NCBI GenBank assembly: GCA_035760645.1
Contig: DASTSO010000114.1
Coordinates: 36,631-100,630, forward strand
Source of the DNA: DASSTY01 sp035760645
GTDB taxonomy: Bacteria; Gemmatimonadota; Gemmatimonadetes; Gemmatimonadales; GWC2-71-9
Length of the DNA: 64,000 nt
Reading direction: 5' to 3'
A program made the position numbers and the translations under genes. Numbering within the stretch: position 1 is the stretch's first letter; every line of letters begins with the position of its first letter. Positions 34,042-44,566 of the stretch are shown here, one piece after another. Under the pieces are notes generated by a model. That model had not been told where the DNA came from, made no database searches, and was given only the letters and a program-made list of their open reading frames with translations.

Positions 34042-35439
34042 TCAGGACTGCGTGTTCGCGCTCTGCGGCCCGATGGCGTCGGTCCCGCCCGCGAGCTCGC
34101 GGAGGACCCTCTCTTGCAAGTCCCTTGCCACCTCGTGCGCGGGACGCCCCTGCGCCCGCGCCGCGGCCATGACGTCGTCGTACTCCGGCTTGGCCCGCGG
34201 GCCGCCCGGTCCCTCCAGGATCTTCACCCGCACGGGTGTCCCGCCGCCGCCGTCCACGGACACCTGGTGTCTCCCCAGGGTGACACGCTCGGCGGTCCAG
34301 CGACGCAGCCCCGCGGTCGTGCTATGGCGGAACAGGGCGTCGCCCACCGCATCCGCCGCCGGAGGCGCACAGGTCGCCTCGAGGCGGAAGCCCACCCGGC
34401 CCTTCTTGGCCTGGGTGGTCCAGATCTGTACGTCGAGCGCCCCGGCCTCGAAGAGCGCCTCACGGAGCGGCTCCAGATATTCCGGGCTCAGATCGTCGAG
34501 GTCGGTGGCCAGGATCACGACCTCGCCCGCCTCCACCGCCCCTTCGGCCAGGGTGATCCGGAGGGCGTTGGCATAGTGATGTGGGTCGCGTCCGCCGGCG
34601 CCCCACCCGCTCCCGACGGCGCGCCAGCGCGCCGGTGGCGGCCCCTCGCTCAGCACCCGCAGGAGCACGGCACCGGTCGGCGTCGTGGCCTCCCCGGTCA
34701 CCGGGCCGTTCGGGCCGACGTCGAGGCCCTCGAGCAGGAGTGCCGTAGCGGGCGTCGGCACCGCCATGACGCCGTGGGCGGCCCGGACCCAACCCTCCCC
34801 GACGGCGAGCGGCCGCGCGTAGATCCGCGTCACGCCGAGCTGCTCGAAGCCCTCGATCGCGCCGACGATGTCCACGAGCGCATCGAGCGCCCCCACCTCG
34901 TGCAGGGGCACCTCGTCGGCCGGGAGCCCATGCACCCGGCCCTCGGCCTCGCCCAGCAGGCGGAAGGCGCGCACCGCGCGCTCGCGCACCCACGCCGAGA
35001 CCGGCGCCCGCTCGACCAGCGCGATCAGCTCGCCGATGTGCCGGTGCGGCCCGTGATGGTGGCCGTGCCCGTGCGCATGCTCGTGCCCGTGCTGCTGCTC
35101 GTGGGCATGCGAGTGATCATGATCGTGGTCGTGATGCTGGTGGTGATCATGATCATGGTCGTGCGCGTGCCCATGCGCGTGCGCGTGGCCGTGCGCGGGG
35201 CCCGGAAGATCGGCCGGCAGCTCCTCGGCACCGCCCGGCAGCCGCACGTGCACCTTGGTGGCGCGGAGGCCGCAGCGGTCCACCTCCTCGATCGCGACCG
35301 TGACCTCGGGGACGCCGAGACGCCCGGGCAGGCCGGTGAGCCACTCGCGGGGCGCCCCGGCCGCCACGAGGGCGCCGAGAAGCATGTCACCGCTGGCGCC
35401 GGCCGCGGGATCGATGATGGCGAAGCGTGCGTCGGGCAT
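34042..35439 (-). CDS. larC: Nickel insertion protein LarC
   Basis: LarC (pyridinium-3,5-bisthiocarboxylate mononucleotide nickel insertase) places nickel in the NPN cofactor of lactate racemase and related enzymes. The 465-aa protein starts RFAIIDPAAGASGDMLLGAL, the family N-terminus, and later has HEVGALDALVDIVGA, GVMAVPTPATALLLEG, TTPTGAVLLR and the LarC2-like C-terminus with VYVRVKILEG-type strands. The two parts are in one frame, unlike lactobacilli where they are joined by frameshifting. Residues 83-134 contain about 27 His alternating with Asp, Gly and Ala, a probable nickel store. ATG at 35439 was preferred over GTG 35460. larB and larE are not in the window. Confidence 0.92.
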   Translation of the reverse strand: MPDARFAIIDPAAGASGDMLLGALVAAGAPREWLTGLPGRLGVPEVTVAIEEVDRCGLRATKVHVRLPGGAEELPADLPGPAHGHAHAHGHAHDHDHDHHQHHDHDHDHSHAHEQQHGHEHAHGHGHHHGPHRHIGELIALVERAPVSAWVRERAVRAFRLLGEAEGRVHGLPADEVPLHEVGALDALVDIVGAIEGFEQLGVTRIYARPLAVGEGWVRAAHGVMAVPTPATALLLEGLDVGPNGPVTGEATTPTGAVLLRVLSEGPPPARWRAVGSGWGAGGRDPHHYANALRITLAEGAVEAGEVVILATDLDDLSPEYLEPLREALFEAGALDVQIWTTQAKKGRVGFRLEATCAPPAADAVGDALFRHSTTAGLRRWTAERVTLGRHQVSVDGGGGTPVRVKILEGPGGPRAKPEYDDVMAAARAQGRPAHEVARDLQERVLRELAGGTDAIGPQSANTQS

Positions 35440-35460
35440 AGACTTGGAATATGCCCGCAC

Positions 35461-36654
35461 TCAGCGTTCCGGCCAATCCCCGGGGTTGCGGTAAAGCCAG
35501 CCGGCGCCGGTGTTGAAAAGGACGATCCGGGCCTCGGGCGCGAGCACACCCTGGTCCCGGAGCGCGATCGCGGCGGCCACCGTCGCGCCCCCCTCGGGCG
35601 AGAGGTCGATCCCCTCGAGCCGCGTGACCGTGTCGGCCATCTCGGTCAGCACGGCATCGTCCACCGCCACGGCGCCGCCGTTGCTCTCGCGCAGCGCGCT
35701 CAGCATGAGCCGGTCCCCGAGCGGCCCCGGGACGCGCAGCCCGCTCGCCACCGTCCACGGCTCCGCCCACGGCTCGGCGCGCTCCGCACCCTCCGCGAAG
35801 GCGCGCACCACGGGTGCGCAGCCCGTCGACTGCACGGTGAACATCCGCGGCAGGTCGCCCGTCACCCAGCCGGCCTCGAGCAGCTCGCGGAAGGCCTTCC
35901 ACATGCCGATGAGCCCGGTGCCGCCGCCCGTCGGGTAGATGATCGCGTCCGGCAGGCGCCAGTTGAGCTGCATGGCGAGCTCGAGCCCGAGCGTCTTCTT
36001 CCCCTCGATGCGGTACGGCTCGCGCAGCGTCGAGAGGTCCACCGCTCCGCTCTCCGCCGCCCAGGCGCGCGCCGCCTTGCCGCAGTCGCCGATGTGTCCC
36101 TCCAGCAGCACGAGGTCGCCCCCGAAGGCGCGGATCTGGGAGAGGATCGTGGGCGGGGTCGTCGCGGGGGCGAAGACCCGCACCGGCACGCCGGCGCGCG
36201 CCGCGTAGGCCGACGCGGCGACCCCGGCGTTGCCGGCGGTGGGCAGCGTGAAGCTCGTCGCCCCGGCCGCGACGGCGCGCGTCACCGCGGCCGAGAGCCC
36301 GCGCGACTTGAACGAGCCGGTCGGATTCGCCCCCTCGTCCTTGATGAGGAGATCGGTGAAGCCGAATCGCTCGCCGGTGCGGCCGAGCGGGAGGAGCGGC
36401 GTGTCGCCCTCGCCGAGGGTGACGGGCTCCTCGCCCGCGGCGAGCGGGAGGAAGGGGCGGAAGCGCCACATCCCCTGCCGCCGCCGGAGCTCGGCGCGGT
36501 CGATGATGCTGAGCGAGCGCTCGCCGTAGCGCACGAGCCAGGGCTGCCCGCAGCGGTCGCAGACCGTGGGCAGGCCCTCGGGCCCGCGCGTGTTGCCGCA
36601 GGCGGCGCAGTGGAGCGACCAGTCGAGGGCCGCCCTGGGAGTCGAGGTGGTCAC
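35461..36654 (-). CDS. thrC: Threonine synthase
   Basis: ThrC converts O-phosphohomoserine to threonine with pyridoxal phosphate. The 397-aa protein has an N-terminal zinc-ribbon-like pair (CAACGNTRGPEGLPTVCDRCG), then LGEGDTPLLPL, the PLP-lysine motif NPTGSFKSRG, PTAGNAGVAASAYAA and the phosphate-binding YPTGGGTGLIGMWKA. GTG at 36654 overlaps the uvrC stop by 4 nt. No other threonine-pathway gene is nearby. A paralogous PLP fold-II enzyme cannot be excluded but the N-terminal ribbon fits ThrC. Confidence 0.92.
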   Translation of the reverse strand: MTTSTPRAALDWSLHCAACGNTRGPEGLPTVCDRCGQPWLVRYGERSLSIIDRAELRRRQGMWRFRPFLPLAAGEEPVTLGEGDTPLLPLGRTGERFGFTDLLIKDEGANPTGSFKSRGLSAAVTRAVAAGATSFTLPTAGNAGVAASAYAARAGVPVRVFAPATTPPTILSQIRAFGGDLVLLEGHIGDCGKAARAWAAESGAVDLSTLREPYRIEGKKTLGLELAMQLNWRLPDAIIYPTGGGTGLIGMWKAFRELLEAGWVTGDLPRMFTVQSTGCAPVVRAFAEGAERAEPWAEPWTVASGLRVPGPLGDRLMLSALRESNGGAVAVDDAVLTEMADTVTRLEGIDLSPEGGATVAAAIALRDQGVLAPEARIVLFNTGAGWLYRNPGDWPER

Positions 36655-38456
36655 GGGTGGTCCTTCAGGTGGGTGAGAATCCGCTCGGCGAGCGTCGCCG
36701 AAAAGCCGGGCAGCGCGGCGAGCTCCTGCACCGAGGCGCTCTTCACGCCGGCGAGACTGCCGAACGCCTCGAGCAGCTGCCGGCGCTTCGCCGGGCCGAT
36801 GCCGGGCACGTTGAGGAGCTCGGAGGTGATGGTCCGCTGGCTGCGGCGCTTGCGGCTGTAAGCGAGCCCGAAGCGGTGCGCCTCGTCGCGCGCGCGCTGC
36901 AGCAGTCGCAGCGACGGGCTCCGCCGCGAGAGCCGGAGGCTCTCCGCGCGGCCCGGGAGGAAGACCTCCTCCTCCCTCTTCGCGAGGCTGATGAGCGGCA
37001 CGTCGACGCCGAGCGCCTGCGCGGCGTCGAGCGCCGCGCCGAGCTGCCCCTTGCCGCCGTCGATCACGACGAGATCGGGGAACGGCGCGCCGTCCTCGCG
37101 CCGGCGGGTGAAGTAGCGGGTGATGACCTCGTGGATGGCCGCGAAGTCGTCCTGCTGGCCGGGGCCCTGGATCTTGAACTTCCGGTACTCGCTCTTCTTC
37201 GGCCGGCCCGCCTCGAACCAGACGAGCGAGCCGACGGTGTCGCGCCCCTGGTTGTGCGAGATGTCCACGCAGATGAGGCTGCGCGGGACCGCGCTGAGCC
37301 CGAGGTCGCGCCCGAGCGCGTAGACCGGGTCCTCCGCCCGCTCCTCGGTCTCGAACGACTCGAGCCGCAGGCTCTCGAGCAGGTGGCGTGCGTTCTGGTC
37401 GGCGAGCTCGAGCCAGCGGTGCGCGGTGCCGCGCTGCGGCACGTGCCAGTCGCTCTGCGGCAGGAGCTCCTGCAGCATCTCGAGCTCCGCCGGCGGGAAC
37501 GGCAGCACGACGCGCTTCACGCGGGCCTCGGCCGGCACGTAGTAGCGCACGAGGAAGGCCTCGAGCACGGCGTCGTCGCCCTCGTCGTCGAGCCCCTCGA
37601 GGAAGCGGTGATCGCGGCCCACGATGCGGCCGTCGCGCACGCGGAGGAGCACCGCGCAGGCGTCGTCGCCGTCGCGGGCGTAGCCGATCACGTCGGCGTC
37701 GCCCGAGCCGATGATCTCGACGGCCGAGTTCTCCTCGAGCCGCTCGAGCCACTTGAGCGCGTCGCGCATCTCGGCGGCGCGCTCGAAGTCCTGGCGCGCC
37801 GCCGCGGCGACCATCGCCTCGCGCACCCGCGCCCGCACGTCCTGCGTGCGGCCCTCGAGGAAGGCGAGCACGTCGTTCACCATCTGCCGGTAGTCCGCGA
37901 CCGTCTGCCAGCCGACGCACGGCGCCTTGCAGCGGCCGATGTGGTAGTCGAGACAGGGCCGCTCGCGCAGGGCCGTCGGGAGGTCGTCGTGGCAGCTCCG
38001 CATCGTGTAAAGGCGGCGGATGACGGCGAGCGTCTTCCGGAGCTGGCCGACGTCGACGTAGGGCCCGAAGTAGCGCGCGCCCGGGATGTCGCGGCGCCGC
38101 GTGACGAGGAGCCGCGGGAACGGCTCGCCCACGGTGATGGCGATCGAGGGGTAGCTCTTGTCGTCCTTGAGGCGGACGTTGAAGCGGGGCCGGTACTCCT
38201 TGATGAGGTTGTTCTCGAGGATCAGCGCCTCGGTCTCGGTCCCCACCACGATCGTCTCCAGATCGGCGATCTGCCGCACCAGGAGCACGTTCTTCGGCGA
38301 GTGCACGGTGCTCGGGTCGAGGTAGCTCCGCACCCGGGCGCGCAGGCGCTTCGCCTTCCCGACGTAGATCACCTCGCCGGTCGCGTCCTTCCACAGGTAC
38401 GCGCCCGGCGAGTCCGGGAGACTGTCCACCTTCCGTTGCAGTGCCTCGCTCGCCAT
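36651..38456 (-). CDS. uvrC: UvrABC endonuclease subunit C
   Basis: UvrC cuts DNA on both sides of a UvrAB-marked lesion. The 601-aa protein starts with the GIY-YIG nuclease (PGAYLWKDATGEVIYVGKAKRLRARVRSYL), has the Cys region CLDYHIGRCKAPC, a UVR domain (AAARQDFERAAEMRDAL), an RNase H-like endonuclease domain with ICVDISHNQG and VIDGGKGQL, and a C-terminal helix-hairpin-helix pair (LLNVPGIGPAKRRQLLEAFG, LAALPGFSATLAERI). The arrangement and length are standard. ATG at 38456 begins it; the GTA codons upstream are not starts. Confidence 0.97.
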   Translation of the reverse strand: MASEALQRKVDSLPDSPGAYLWKDATGEVIYVGKAKRLRARVRSYLDPSTVHSPKNVLLVRQIADLETIVVGTETEALILENNLIKEYRPRFNVRLKDDKSYPSIAITVGEPFPRLLVTRRRDIPGARYFGPYVDVGQLRKTLAVIRRLYTMRSCHDDLPTALRERPCLDYHIGRCKAPCVGWQTVADYRQMVNDVLAFLEGRTQDVRARVREAMVAAAARQDFERAAEMRDALKWLERLEENSAVEIIGSGDADVIGYARDGDDACAVLLRVRDGRIVGRDHRFLEGLDDEGDDAVLEAFLVRYYVPAEARVKRVVLPFPPAELEMLQELLPQSDWHVPQRGTAHRWLELADQNARHLLESLRLESFETEERAEDPVYALGRDLGLSAVPRSLICVDISHNQGRDTVGSLVWFEAGRPKKSEYRKFKIQGPGQQDDFAAIHEVITRYFTRRREDGAPFPDLVVIDGGKGQLGAALDAAQALGVDVPLISLAKREEEVFLPGRAESLRLSRRSPSLRLLQRARDEAHRFGLAYSRKRRSQRTITSELLNVPGIGPAKRRQLLEAFGSLAGVKSASVQELAALPGFSATLAERILTHLKDHP

Positions 38457-38527
38457 GCTCGTTACACTCGCCGTGCCCGCCGCGCGCGCCGGGTCGCTGC
38501 GCTCGTCATCCGTTCCCGCGGACCGCG

Positions 38528-40090
38528 TCATCGCGCGCCCCCGCCGCCCCCGGCCGCCCGCCGACCCAGGCCGACGCGCGCCAGCAGCGTGCGGGCCTGG
38601 GGCACCCCCAGGGCAAAAGTACAGAACAGGTAGACGAGCCCGTACGTTCCCAGGACCGCGAGTCCCTGCACGATGCGGTGGCCCAGCGGCGCCCAGGCGA
38701 GCACGGCCCAGGCCGCCAGCGCCCCCACGGCGGCCGCGCCCCAGAGGCGGGCCACCACGGCGAGCGGCACGCCGGTGCGCCCGATCCGCCGGTTGAGGGC
38801 GCGGCGCAGCAGGACGAACTCCACCCACCCCGCGACGCCGGCGGAGGCGGTGAGCCCCGCCGCGCCCCACCGGCGCGGCGCGCCGACGAGGTCGGGCAGG
38901 TAGAGCGCGGCGAACCAGCCCAGCACCATCGTGAGCCCCACGCGCAGGAGCGCGAAGCGGAGCGGCGTGCGCGTGTCCTTGAGCGCGTACCAGGTGGACG
39001 AGTAGAGCCGCGCCATCGTCGAGGCGAGGAGCCCCACCGCGCTGCCGGCGAGAATGCCCCAGACGTAGCGGCTGTCGTCGGCCGTGAAGCGGCGTCCCTG
39101 GTAGAGCACCTGCGCGATCATCTGGCCCAGGGCGAGGAAGGCGAGGGCCGAGGGAACGACGAAGAAGGCGATCTGCCGGAGCCCCGCGTCGAGCCGCGCG
39201 CGGAGATAGCCCGCCACCTGCGCCTCGTCTCCCGCCGCCTCCGACATCGCCGGCAGCTCGGCCGCGGAGATGGACATGCCGAAGAGACTCACCGGCAGCA
39301 TGTAGACGTTCTGCGCCGCCGTGAGGCCGGCGACGGCGCCGGTGGGCAGAAAGGAGGCGAGCCACATGTCCACGTAGGCGCTCAGCTGCGCGGCGCCCCG
39401 GCCGACGAAGGCCGGGACGAAGTTGGCGCCGATCGTCCGCACGTGCGCCGACGCGGTGTCGAGCACGAGGCGAAGCCCGCCGGTGAGCCGCAGCACCGGC
39501 GGGACCTGCACCAGGAACTGCACCGCCGCGCCGAGCACCGAGGCCCAGGCGGTCCAGATCGCGAGCCGCGGCAGCGGCAGGTGCCGCCCGAGCAGGAGCG
39601 CCGCGATCATCACGAGGTTCCAGAAGACCGGCGCGGCGTAGGAGAGCAGGAACTGCCGGTGGCTGTTCAGGATCCCGAGGCACCACGCGGAGAGCACGAA
39701 GAGGCCCGCACCGGGAAAGAGGATCCGCACGAGCGTGATCGTGAGCTCGCGCTTCGCGCCCATGAAGCCCGGGGTGATGAGATCGATGAGCGCGGGCGTC
39801 GCCACGACGCCGACGAGCACGAGCAGCGTGACGCCGAGCGCGAGGAGCGCCGCGACCGCGCCGGCGACGCGATTGGCCTCCTCCCGCTCGCCCCGTGCCA
39901 TGAGGCCGGCGTAGACCGGGATGAACGACGCCGAGAGCGCGCCCTCGCCGAAGAGGTTCTGCAGCAGGTTCGGGATGCGGAACGCGCTCGTGAACGCATC
40001 GGCGGCGTCCGAGAGGCCGAAGTAGCGGTTGAAGACGGCCTGGCGGACGAGCCCGACGAGGCGGCTCAGGAGGATCCCGGCCGCCACCAT
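38528..40090 (-). CDS. murJ: Lipid II flippase MurJ
   Basis: MurJ moves lipid II across the inner membrane for peptidoglycan synthesis. The 520-aa protein has about 13-14 transmembrane helices and MurJ phrases such as GILLSRLVGLVRQAVFNRYFG, DAADAFTSAFRIPNLLQNLFGEGALSASFIPVY and LYSSTWYALKDTRTPLRFAL. From ATG 40090 the N-terminal helix is cut short compared with the family. A CTG at 40147, overlapping the upstream stop by 4 nt, would add 19 residues and restore a fuller N-terminus; this start is unproved. Confidence 0.95.
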   Translation of the reverse strand: MVAAGILLSRLVGLVRQAVFNRYFGLSDAADAFTSAFRIPNLLQNLFGEGALSASFIPVYAGLMARGEREEANRVAGAVAALLALGVTLLVLVGVVATPALIDLITPGFMGAKRELTITLVRILFPGAGLFVLSAWCLGILNSHRQFLLSYAAPVFWNLVMIAALLLGRHLPLPRLAIWTAWASVLGAAVQFLVQVPPVLRLTGGLRLVLDTASAHVRTIGANFVPAFVGRGAAQLSAYVDMWLASFLPTGAVAGLTAAQNVYMLPVSLFGMSISAAELPAMSEAAGDEAQVAGYLRARLDAGLRQIAFFVVPSALAFLALGQMIAQVLYQGRRFTADDSRYVWGILAGSAVGLLASTMARLYSSTWYALKDTRTPLRFALLRVGLTMVLGWFAALYLPDLVGAPRRWGAAGLTASAGVAGWVEFVLLRRALNRRIGRTGVPLAVVARLWGAAAVGALAAWAVLAWAPLGHRIVQGLAVLGTYGLVYLFCTFALGVPQARTLLARVGLGRRAAGGGGGAR

Positions 40091-40143
40091 GGCGGCGGGC
40101 CGCCCGGCGCGGGCCGGCCGGCGCTCGGGGGCGGCGGTGGTGG

Positions 40144-40428
40144 TCAGGTGCCGGTCGGGGGTGGGAGAGTGGAACGCGGCGGTCCCTCCTCGAGGAGGCG
40201 CTGGAGGAAGGCGTTCTCGTCCTGCAGCGCCTGGACGCTGCGGGTGAGATCGTCCACCTCCGCCTCGAGGAGCTCCACCTTCTTCGCGAGCTCCAGGAGC
40301 GACGGCGTGGCCTCGCCGGACCGGCCTTCCACCCGTCGCGCGAGCGCGCGGCCGATCGGCGAGTCGAGCAGGATCCCCATGATCGGGATCATGAGCGCGA
40401 CGAGCAGCACCAGGGCGACGATGGACAT
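40144..40428 (-). CDS. Small membrane protein with coiled coil
   Basis: The 94-aa protein has one N-terminal transmembrane helix (IVALVLLVALMIPIMGILL, about 3-21), a short basic stretch (GRALARRVEGR), and a coiled coil from about 43 to 79 with leucines at heptad spacing (LLELAKKVELLEAEVDDLTRSV), ending in a Pro-rich tail. The layout resembles PspB-like or phage-shock-related small proteins, but no motif confirms that. It lies 9 bp after bshC and directly before murJ. Function unknown. Confidence 0.72.
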   Translation of the reverse strand: MSIVALVLLVALMIPIMGILLDSPIGRALARRVEGRSGEATPSLLELAKKVELLEAEVDDLTRSVQALQDENAFLQRLLEEGPPRSTLPPPTGT

Positions 40429-40437
40429 GGCCCGAGT

Positions 40438-41985
40438 CTATGCGGGGGTCGGGGCGCCTTCAAGAGCGCCCGCGTACCAGCCGTGCACGGCCTGCGCGAG
40501 CTCGTCCAGGAGCCCGGGCCCATAGCGCGCGAGCCACGGCGCGATCGTGAGCACGCGCTCCTGCGGCTTCCCGTCGGGCCGCACCGCCGTGCGCGCCCGC
40601 GCGAGCTGCTGGAGCTCGGTCTCCTGCCGCCGCTTGAGGTGCTGCACCAGCTTCCGCTCCGCGTCCCGCGTACCCTGGAGCGCCTGGGTGCGGAAGGACT
40701 CGATCGGGCGCGCGAGCGTCGGGTCGATGCCCACGGCAGCCTCCCCGAGCACGGCGTAGCCGCGGTCGAGCGCCACCCGCAGCGCCTCGAGCGCCTCGAG
40801 CGCCGCCTCGGGTAGCTGCGAGCGGACGAGCTCGCGCTCGACGTCGCTCGCCGGATCGAGCAGCGCGTCGAGCCCGAGCCCGAACTTCTCGAGCACGCGC
40901 GCCACGCGCGGCTCCACGACGACGCCCGACCAGCGCGGCACCGGCGTCTGCCGCGCCACCCCGAGCGCTTCGTAAATCGGCGGCGTGAGCCGCAGGTAGC
41001 GAAGCTCGCCCGGCCCGGCGACGTAGGCCACGGTGGGCAGGATCGCGCTCTCCACCACCGGGCGGAGGAGGACGTTGGCCGAGAGCCGCTCGGGCGCCTC
41101 GGCGGCGAGTCGCTCGAGCTCGGCGAGCGTGAACGCCTCTCCGCTCCGCCGCGCGACGAAGCGAGAGGCCTCCTCGCGACCGCCCTCCGCGACGAGCCGG
41201 TCCCGGCCCTGCGCCGCCTCGAGCATGACGAGCGTGGCCCCGTCGCCGAACGCGATGCCGGCGTCGCCGGCGCCCTCGGCGCGGAGGACGTCGGCCTGCG
41301 CGGCGAGCCGCGCGTCGAGCTCGCGCGCCCGCCGCAGGGCCGCGAGCAGATGCGGCGCCGCCGCTGCCTTCACCGCGCGGTGGGTGCTGTCGAGGACGAC
41401 GATGCCCAGCGGCGCGAGCAGCTCCGCCAGCGCGCCGGTGTAGGCGCCCGCGATGCTCGCTTCGGGGCGGTAGTGCCGCCGGAGCCATTCCGCGGTGCCG
41501 TCGCGGAACTCCGACGGCGGCAGGTCGGCGAGCAGCCGGGCGAGGGGCTCCTCCACCGCGGTGCCGAGCGGCTCGCGGTACATCGGGAGCTGGGGTGCCG
41601 CGGGGTCGCGCGGCGGGAGTTCGGCATGGCGGAGCGCGCCGTCCGGCGCGAGCCAGGCCGCGGCGCTCGCCTCGGCATAATCGTGGTCGTCGCCGGCGGA
41701 CCAGAAGATCGGCACCACCGGCCGCTCCCACCGCCGCTCGAGCACCCGCGCCAGGGCCGCCGCAGAGAGCGCCTTGTGGATCGTGTAGAGCGGGCCGGTG
41801 AAGAGGCCCGGCTGCTGCCCCGTCGTGACGACGAGCGTCCCGGGCTCGGCGAGCCGCGCGAGGGCGGCCTCGGTCCCGGGCGCACGCACGAGCGCCTCGA
41901 GGAGGGCGGGCGCGAGCCCGCCCTCGCGCGGCGACGGCGTCGGCACCGCCGCGCCGAGCGGCGTCACCTCGATGCGGAGACTCAC
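40438..41985 (-). CDS. bshC: Bacillithiol synthase BshC
   Basis: BshC adds cysteine to GlcN-malate, the last step of bacillithiol synthesis. The 515-aa protein has the family's TTGQQPGLFTGPLYTIHKALSA region, WSAGDDHDYAEAS, the middle LGIVVLDSTHRAVK and VAGPGELRYLRLTPPIYEALGV, and a long helical C-terminus (SFRTQALQGTRDAERKLVQHLKRR) like BshC's coiled coil. GTG at 41985 overlaps the methyltransferase stop by 4 nt. bshA and bshB are not in the window; bacillithiol production is inferred. Confidence 0.92.
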   Translation of the reverse strand: MSLRIEVTPLGAAVPTPSPREGGLAPALLEALVRAPGTEAALARLAEPGTLVVTTGQQPGLFTGPLYTIHKALSAAALARVLERRWERPVVPIFWSAGDDHDYAEASAAAWLAPDGALRHAELPPRDPAAPQLPMYREPLGTAVEEPLARLLADLPPSEFRDGTAEWLRRHYRPEASIAGAYTGALAELLAPLGIVVLDSTHRAVKAAAAPHLLAALRRARELDARLAAQADVLRAEGAGDAGIAFGDGATLVMLEAAQGRDRLVAEGGREEASRFVARRSGEAFTLAELERLAAEAPERLSANVLLRPVVESAILPTVAYVAGPGELRYLRLTPPIYEALGVARQTPVPRWSGVVVEPRVARVLEKFGLGLDALLDPASDVERELVRSQLPEAALEALEALRVALDRGYAVLGEAAVGIDPTLARPIESFRTQALQGTRDAERKLVQHLKRRQETELQQLARARTAVRPDGKPQERVLTIAPWLARYGPGLLDELAQAVHGWYAGALEGAPTPA

Positions 41986-42704
41986 GGCGCCTCCGGCTGG
42001 CCCACGAGGATCGTGCGCGGCGCGCCGGGCTCGAGCGCGCGGCCGGCGTAGTCGCCGAAGCGCGCGCGCACCACGACGCCGTGCGTGACGAGCAGGCGCT
42101 CGATCTCGTCCGGGGTGAAGAGCCGCACCCGCTCGACGAAGCGGCGCCCGTCCGCCGTGGTGATGGACTTCTCGACGAAGCAGCCGTCGGGCGAGATGCG
42201 CCGGCGCACCTCGACCGGGCGGCCGTTGAGCGCCTGCTTCTCGGCGGGCACGAGCGTGCGGCGCACGGTGTCGGCGTTCAGGAAATCGATGGCGAACCAC
42301 CCGCCCGGCCGCACGGTGGCGACCATTTCCCCCAGGGCGCGGGCGTGCGCGCGGTCGTCGGCGAAGTAGCCGAAGCTCGTGAAGAGATTGACCGTGAGAT
42401 CCATCGAGCGCGGACGGATCGGGATCGTCCGCATGTCGGCGCGCACGAGCGGCGCGCGGGTGGTGCGCTGCGCGTGGCGCAGCAGGGCCATCGAGAGGTC
42501 GAGCCCGACGGGTCGGGCGCCCGCGGCCTCGAAGGCCCGCGCGTGCCGCCCGGGGCCGCAGGCCACGTCGAGCACGCGCCAGCCCGGACGCATCCCCGTC
42601 GCCCGGCCGATCAGGGCGATCGCCTCGGCGGCCTCGGCCTCGTCACGGTGGGGGTAGAGCTCCAGGTACTCGTCGCCGAACCACTCCTCGAACCACTCGG
42701 TCAC
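41982..42704 (-). CDS. Class I SAM-dependent methyltransferase
   Basis: A 240-aa Rossmann-fold methyltransferase with motif I VLDVACGPGRHARAFE, an acidic residue after strand 2 (PVGLDLS), then VNLFTSFGYFADD and a motif IV-like strand RPGGWFAIDFLN. Such enzymes of the Methyltransf_25 type act on small molecules or proteins. It lies between rlmH (52 bp downstream on the same strand) and bshC, with a 4-nt overlap with the latter. Its substrate is not known. Confidence 0.82.
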   Translation of the reverse strand: MTEWFEEWFGDEYLELYPHRDEAEAAEAIALIGRATGMRPGWRVLDVACGPGRHARAFEAAGARPVGLDLSMALLRHAQRTTRAPLVRADMRTIPIRPRSMDLTVNLFTSFGYFADDRAHARALGEMVATVRPGGWFAIDFLNADTVRRTLVPAEKQALNGRPVEVRRRISPDGCFVEKSITTADGRRFVERVRLFTPDEIERLLVTHGVVVRARFGDYAGRALEPGAPRTILVGQPEAP

Positions 42705-42756
42705 CGCGGGCCGGCTCCCCGCACGGCTTCCCGCGCGTGCTCCCGCTCGGGTCCCC

Positions 42757-43226
42757 TCACGTGCGCCCTCCCTTGTGGTACGGTTCGCCCCGGAGAATGG
42801 TGAACGCGCGATAGAGCTGCTCGCAGACCACGACCCGCGCGAGCTCGTGCGGGAGCGTGAGCGGCCCGAGACTCCAGCGCTGCGCCGCCTGCTGCCGCAG
42901 CCCGGGCGCGAGCCCGGTGGAGCCGCCGACGAGGAGCGCCACGGGACGGGCGGCGAGCTGCCAGCGCTCCACCTGCCGCGCGAGCTCCTCGCTCGACCAC
43001 GGCGCGCCGCCCAGATCGAGGGCGACGAGCGCCGCGCCGGCCGGCGCGCCCGCGAGCAGGCGCGCCGCTTCCTCCTCCTGCTGCTGGACCGGGGTCGGCG
43101 CGTGCGCCGCCTCCTTCACCTCGCGCTCGGTGACGCGCGCGTAGCGACGGAGGCGGCGCAGGTACTCGTCACACGCCTCGCGATAGTACGGCCGGAGCCG
43201 CCCGACCGCGAGGAGCGCGATCTCCA

Positions 43227-43227
<1 letters not shown>
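42757..43227 (-). CDS. rlmH: 23S rRNA (pseudouridine-1915-N3)-methyltransferase RlmH
   Basis: RlmH methylates pseudouridine 1915 in helix 69 of 23S rRNA. The 156-aa protein has a SPOUT fold with the trefoil-knot signatures VALDLGGAPWSSEELA, VALLVGGSTGLAPGL and the C-terminal LTLPHELARVVVCEQLYRAF, with a final EPYHKGG. Its ATG shares one base with the gdhA stop (TGATG). Confidence 0.96.
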
Positions 43228-44534
<1,307 letters not shown>

Positions 44535-44566
44535 AAGGTCCGCTCCACTCCAGCCTGCGATAGAAG

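Noticed and set aside
34990..35220. Tandem repeat or CRISPR-like DNA in larC
   Set aside because: The apparent repeats come from alternating His/Asp/Gly codons in the coding frame of the histidine-rich segment.
32575..36861. Long plus-strand open frame opposite the TPR gene, larC and thrC
   Set aside because: It runs antisense across three real genes and their boundaries, with no family features; a high-GC shadow.
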